From Candidatus Krumholzibacteriia bacterium (GTDB lineage Bacteria > Krumholzibacteriota > Krumholzibacteriia > JAJRXK01), in the NCBI GenBank assembly GCA_035268685.1, contig DATFKK010000015.1, positions 1-64,000 of the forward strand: a stretch of DNA of 64,000 nt. The letters are read 5' to 3'. This document shows, piece by piece, positions 60,952 to 64,000 of the stretch. Position 1 is the stretch's first letter. Every line of letters begins with the position of its first letter. The notes below the pieces were generated by a model that had not been told where the DNA came from, made no database searches, and saw nothing but the letters and a program-made list of their open reading frames with translations. A program made the position numbers and the translations under genes.

Positions 60952-61788
60952 TCAGTGCGACGCCCGGCGAGCCCTCGTGCCGTTGCGGCCGTGGGCGAGG
61001 AGCTCGCCGACGGTCCGCACCCCCTCCGGCACGAGGTGGTGCTCGACCGCATGAAGGAAGATGCGCGCGGCGGCTTCCGCATCGTCGACGGCGCGATGGT
61101 GGTGTTCCAGCTGGATGTCGAGGCGCTCGGCCAGGGCGTCGAGACGGTAGCTGCCGAACCCGCGCAGTACGCTCCTCGACAGACGCACCGTGCACAACGA
61201 AGGCCACGGTTCGGGTTCGATCCCGCAACTCTGCATCTTCATGCGCAGGAAGCGCTCGTCGAAGTCCACGTTGTGGGCCACGAACACCGAACCGGCCAGC
61301 AGGCCCTCGAGCGCCGGTGCGATCTGGTGGAAGCGCGGTGCGTTCTGGACCTTGGACTCGTCGATCCCCGTCAGTCTCTGGATCCATGCCGGGATCCGGA
61401 CCTCCGGCTGCACCAGCGTGGAGTAGCGTTCGGTGATCACCAGGCCCTCGACGACCACGACGCCGACCTCGATCACCTGGTCCCGGTCGGGGTTGCTGCC
61501 GGTGGCCTCGAGATCGACCACGCTGAAGCGCGCCCGCGACAGCGGCAGGTCGTGGTAACGGGCTCCGAGCAGGTCCCAGGTCCCCCGGTCCATCTCGGCG
61601 AAGCGTTCGTCGCGCCGCAGCAAGGTCCGGATCAGCAACGGTGAGACCTGATCGTCCGGCGCTTCGCTCTGGAACAGGGCCCGGGCCAGCTCGCGCGAGG
61701 GAACCGGACGGTCCACACTACGGACGTAGTCGTGCGCCCGGGCCCGGAGACTCTCCAGGTTCTCGGTCCGGAGTTGAGGAAACTCCAA
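60952..61788 (-). CDS. DEDDh exonuclease (DNA pol III epsilon-like)
   Basis: A 278-residue 3'-5' exonuclease. ExoI motif 'FSVVDLEATGSNPDRDQV' (D92, E94), ExoII 'VFVAHNVDFDERFL' and ExoIII 'HHHRAVDDAEAAA' (His/Asp) are present. The N-terminal ~85 residues resemble a winged-helix module ('RTLLRRDERFAEMDRGTWDLL', like HARE-HTH/UvrC-linked domains). Start TTG 61788 is chosen from GGAG 8 bp upstream; no ATG fits. Likely DNA-repair or proofreading-type nuclease. Confidence 0.85.
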   Translation of the reverse strand: MEFPQLRTENLESLRARAHDYVRSVDRPVPSRELARALFQSEAPDDQVSPLLIRTLLRRDERFAEMDRGTWDLLGARYHDLPLSRARFSVVDLEATGSNPDRDQVIEVGVVVVEGLVITERYSTLVQPEVRIPAWIQRLTGIDESKVQNAPRFHQIAPALEGLLAGSVFVAHNVDFDERFLRMKMQSCGIEPEPWPSLCTVRLSRSVLRGFGSYRLDALAERLDIQLEHHHRAVDDAEAAARIFLHAVEHHLVPEGVRTVGELLAHGRNGTRARRASH

Positions 61789-61873
61789 GGCTTCACTCCA
61801 CGGGCGAGGTCGGCGGAAGGACGGGGACGACGGCCAGGCAGCGCGTCCTACGAGTCTAACACAGCCGGAGGGT

Positions 61874-62641
61874 TCAGGGGCCGCCCGGAAGCAGCCGGCG
61901 TGCGGAATCGTGGCCGAACTCGAGGCACTCGAGACGCCGCTCGGTGACCAGTGGCGGCGCAGCACGGCGGGATCGCGCCGACCCTTCGCCCTCGGTCGTC
62001 GTGGTGACCGTCGAGAGCGTCGTCGCCGTCAGCAGTCCCGCCAACGGAACCTGCGGACTGATCGTGGCCTCGGCCCGCAGCCGGGTGCGCACGACGAGGG
62101 TCGAACGACCGATCGTGCGCTCCTCGCGTCGTTCCTCGACCAGTCGCACACGCTCGCGGGAGATCGTCCGGGAGGCGATGGTCGAGTCCGTCAGCGCCGT
62201 GCGTTCCACCTGCGGATCGACGAAGGGATCGGTCAGATGACGGCGGACCAGCCGGCGATCGCGGTAGGACTCGACGTCCTCGACGATCCACCGTCCGTCG
62301 CGCTCCCGCCGCAACAGGCTGTCGACGGCCGCGAGCGGATCGCCGTCCCGTCGCAGGGCGTCGGGCCGCAAGAGGATGCGATCGACCGTCCCGGCCCCAC
62401 GACTGCGGAGTTCGAGCCAGCGGCGCTCGGGCACCTCGGCCGCATACACGTGCACGGTCACCGTGTCCACCAGCGCTCCGTCCTCGGTGATCTCGACCTG
62501 TGCGTAGGTGGCGAAGTCGCCCGGCTCGAAGCGCACGTCGACCAGGTCGCGGCGCCACCACGAGAGCAGCTCCGAGGCCGACGCGACCGAGGGCCACACG
62601 ACGAGGGCCAGCAACACCGACGACACCACGACCCGGAACAC
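61874..62641 (-). CDS. Secreted protein of unknown function
   Basis: A ~255-residue exported protein. Signal 'VVVSSVLLALVVWPSVASA' is clear. The mature part has beta strands alternating with Arg/Glu-rich pieces ('YAQVEITEDGALVDTVTVHV', 'ERRWLELRSRGAGTVDRILL'). No family recognised. Start is uncertain: GTG 62641 opens directly into the signal; ATG 62728 overlaps the cytochrome gene and adds a long basic leader. Same strand as, and just after, the cytochrome fusion. Confidence 0.6.
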   Translation of the reverse strand: MFRVVVSSVLLALVVWPSVASASELLSWWRRDLVDVRFEPGDFATYAQVEITEDGALVDTVTVHVYAAEVPERRWLELRSRGAGTVDRILLRPDALRRDGDPLAAVDSLLRRERDGRWIVEDVESYRDRRLVRRHLTDPFVDPQVERTALTDSTIASRTISRERVRLVEERREERTIGRSTLVVRTRLRAEATISPQVPLAGLLTATTLSTVTTTTEGEGSARSRRAAPPLVTERRLECLEFGHDSARRLLPGGP

Positions 62642-62696
62642 CGGACGCCCGGGCGTCCGGCCCGGGCGTCCGTGCGAGCGCGGAGCGGAGGTCCGC

Positions 62697-64000
62697 TCAG
62701 TGCGCGATCTGGGCCCAGTAGGTCTCATAGTCGAAGTCCGGGCTGTTCTCCTGGTCGTGGCAGGTGACGCAGGATTCACGCGCCATCGCATTCCAGGTTC
62801 CGTCGCGGGCGTGCTCCGTGCCGTAGCCGTGGCAGGCCTCGCACTGGACGTTCTTCAACGCCTCGCGTCCCGGCACGGACGCATCCGCGACCTGGTCGTA
62901 GCCGTTCTTCCAGTCGAAGCCGACCACGTGACACGACACGCACTCGGGATTCTGGTCCTGGCCCTTCGACACCAGCGACTGGAACGCCCGGGCATGGGCG
63001 GACTCGGCGTAGGAACGCGCCGCGTCGGTGTGGCACCGCGCACAGTTGTGCACACCCAGGAACTTCTCGTCGGCCGAACCGTGGGTCCGCGGGTGGTCGA
63101 AGGACTCGACCTTGCCGATCTGCTCCTTGTTCCGGGCATCGAAGGCGTCGACGGCCTCGCGGATCTCCCCGATCTCGGGGTTGTTCTTGTCGAGGGTGTG
63201 GATGGTGACGGCGGCGTCCTCGATCTGCCCGTCGGGCGTGACGACCATGTCGAGCTGACCGACGTAGCGGCCCTCGTGGTTGGCCGCCACGAGTACGATG
63301 TCGCCGTTCACCCGGTTCACGCGGCGGTACTGCCGCGGGTCGCGTCCCTCGATGCAGATGTCGATCCCCGTGCCCGGGCCCATGTCCATGAGCATCTGTC
63401 GGATCTCCGCGCTCGGCATCTGGGCGAGCAGGATGATCAGGTCGGCTTCTTCGCGCAACGTGGGGAGCACGCCCTCGAGCGCGTCGCGCGGCGACTGCGT
63501 CGTGAAGTTGTCGGCCGACGCGGTCATGGTGACGATCGGGTAGCGGGGGCTGATCACCGACACGTAGCCCACCTTCAGCCCCGCGACCTCACGGATCACG
63601 TAGGGCGGGAAGAGCTCGTCGGGATCGGCGTCCCCGATCGCGAGGTTGGCGTTGGTGAACAGGAATCCGTGCTCACGCTCGGCCTGGCGCAGGAAGTCCA
63701 GACCGTAGTTGAGGTCGTTCGGGCCGACGCCGAAGACCTCGTAGCCGAGTTGCTCGGTGTAGTCGAGCAGGAACTCGGTCTGTCGCCGTTCGGCCTCGCG
63801 GCGGTGGCCGAACAGGTTGCCCGCGTCGATCACGAAGGTGTTCTCGCGAGCCTCACGCACGTTCCGAAACAAGGCGGCCCTCCGGGCCAGCCCGCCCATG
63901 GGGCGGCTCTTTCACCCACAGGGCGCGATCTTCCCCGACACGGAACCGTGGTACATCATGGTGAGTTCGATCGAATCCTGCGCGGTCGCGGGACGGGCGG
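62697..64000 (-). CDS. 5'-nucleotidase-like/tetraheme cytochrome c fusion, probable selenoprotein (5' end off window)
   Basis: The frame enters from the right edge and reads 'SIELTMMYHGSVSGKIAPCG', then TGA (63912-63914), then 'KSRPMGGLARRAALFRNV' and on to a stop at 62697. Related 5'-nucleotidase-like proteins have 'PCGCK...GGLARR' here, so the TGA stands in the second Cys of CGC and is most simply read as selenocysteine. The ~265-residue phosphatase-like part is followed by four heme motifs (CARCH, CVSCH, CEACH, CVTCH), typical of cytochrome c554-like proteins with 'YAESAHARAFQSL'. Probably a periplasmic electron-transfer protein; the phosphatase metal motifs look degenerate. Confidence 0.8.
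63872..63893 (-). promoter_or_regulatory. SECIS-like hairpin after the in-frame TGA
   Basis: Counting from the base after the TGA, 20-22 (GGC) pairs with 37-39, U23 is bulged, 24-28 (GGCCC) pairs with 32-36, and the apical loop 29-31 is GGA. This bulged U plus a loop beginning with G closely follows the E. coli fdhF SECIS, and the loop distance lies in the range accepted for bacterial SECIS. It is also coding sequence. Confidence 0.7.
63912..63914 (-). other. Probable selenocysteine codon (TGA)
   Basis: Single in-frame TGA inside an otherwise open, homologous reading frame, at the position of the second Cys in a CGC motif. Best read as Sec; a sequencing error or a true gene break is the alternative. 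Confidence 0.75.

Noticed and set aside
63690-63899. Reading the cytochrome fusion as a gene starting at ATG 63899 (MGGLARR)
   Set aside because: The same frame upstream of the TGA still encodes the family N-terminus (HGSVSGKIAPCG), and the site before ATG has only a weak AAAGAG. A start there would cut the domain.
63890-63908. A second hairpin (AGCCGCCC / GGGCGGGCU) right after the TGA as the SECIS
   Set aside because: Its loop lies only ~12 nt from the TGA and lacks the bulged U plus G-loop form; the hairpin at 63872-63893 fits better, though both could fold.

Overview
The window is high-GC bacterial chromosome with short intergenic gaps, many ATGA/GTGA gene overlaps and frequent GTG/TTG starts. 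No tRNA, rRNA, insertion sequence, integrase, phage gene or CRISPR array was recognised. An M1 aminopeptidase ends in an 'NAPNPFNP' FlgD-like tail, and there are many small lipoproteins, a PEGA-domain protein, a Hanks-type kinase and a very large sigma-54 activator. Together these suggest an uncultured Gram-negative of the Krumholzibacteriota/Eisenbacteria/Gemmatimonadota type. That placement is inference from gene style only.

Layout. 1-7 kb: end of an unknown secreted protein, OsmC, bacteriohemerythrin, CHAD protein, ParA-like ATPase, membrane Ser/Thr kinase, second OsmC. 6.4-13 kb: FKBP isomerase, lipoprotein, PEGA protein, arginine deiminase, exonuclease III, two small envelope proteins. 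13-20 kb: malate dehydrogenase, HtrA protease, tRNA-queuosine mannosyltransferase-like enzyme, a secreted DUF4114-like protein, M24 peptidase, methyltransferase. 20-27 kb: a translationally coupled TetR-TolC-MFP-RND efflux operon. 27-34.6 kb: hydrolase, pyruvoyl arginine decarboxylase, ribosomal protein S1, Rieske protein, lipoprotein, M1 aminopeptidase, ElbB-like protein. 34.6-35.3 kb: a hairpin-rich stretch without a convincing gene. 35.3-42.7 kb: SDR, MoxR-type ATPase plus VWA protein, DUF1330, hydrolase, HAD phosphatase, alanyl-tRNA editing protein, coiled-coil protein. 42.8-45.8 kb: alanine racemase, a protein made of two fused Fur domains, a glycine-rich lipoprotein.

46-58 kb is the main regulatory region: SpoVR, YeaH (DUF444) and PrkA, then a beta-propeller protein, a sensor kinase with a receiver, a small secreted protein and a 1392-residue sigma-54 activator with TPRs. 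All read on the minus strand. A near-consensus sigma-54 promoter lies before the sensor kinase, with three CGTAAA half-sites about 150 bp upstream of it. A weaker sigma-54-like site precedes prkA. The sequence therefore suggests a sigma-54-controlled stress module.

58-64 kb: outer-membrane protein, two zinc-ribbon proteins, cystathionine gamma-synthase, DEDDh exonuclease, a secreted protein, and at the right edge a 5'-nucleotidase-like/tetraheme cytochrome c fusion. The most striking signal is there. Its reading frame is crossed by one TGA where a 'PCG-C-K...GGLARR' motif would carry Cys. The TGA is followed by a hairpin with a bulged U and a GG-starting apical loop that resembles a bacterial SECIS, so the gene probably encodes a selenoprotein.
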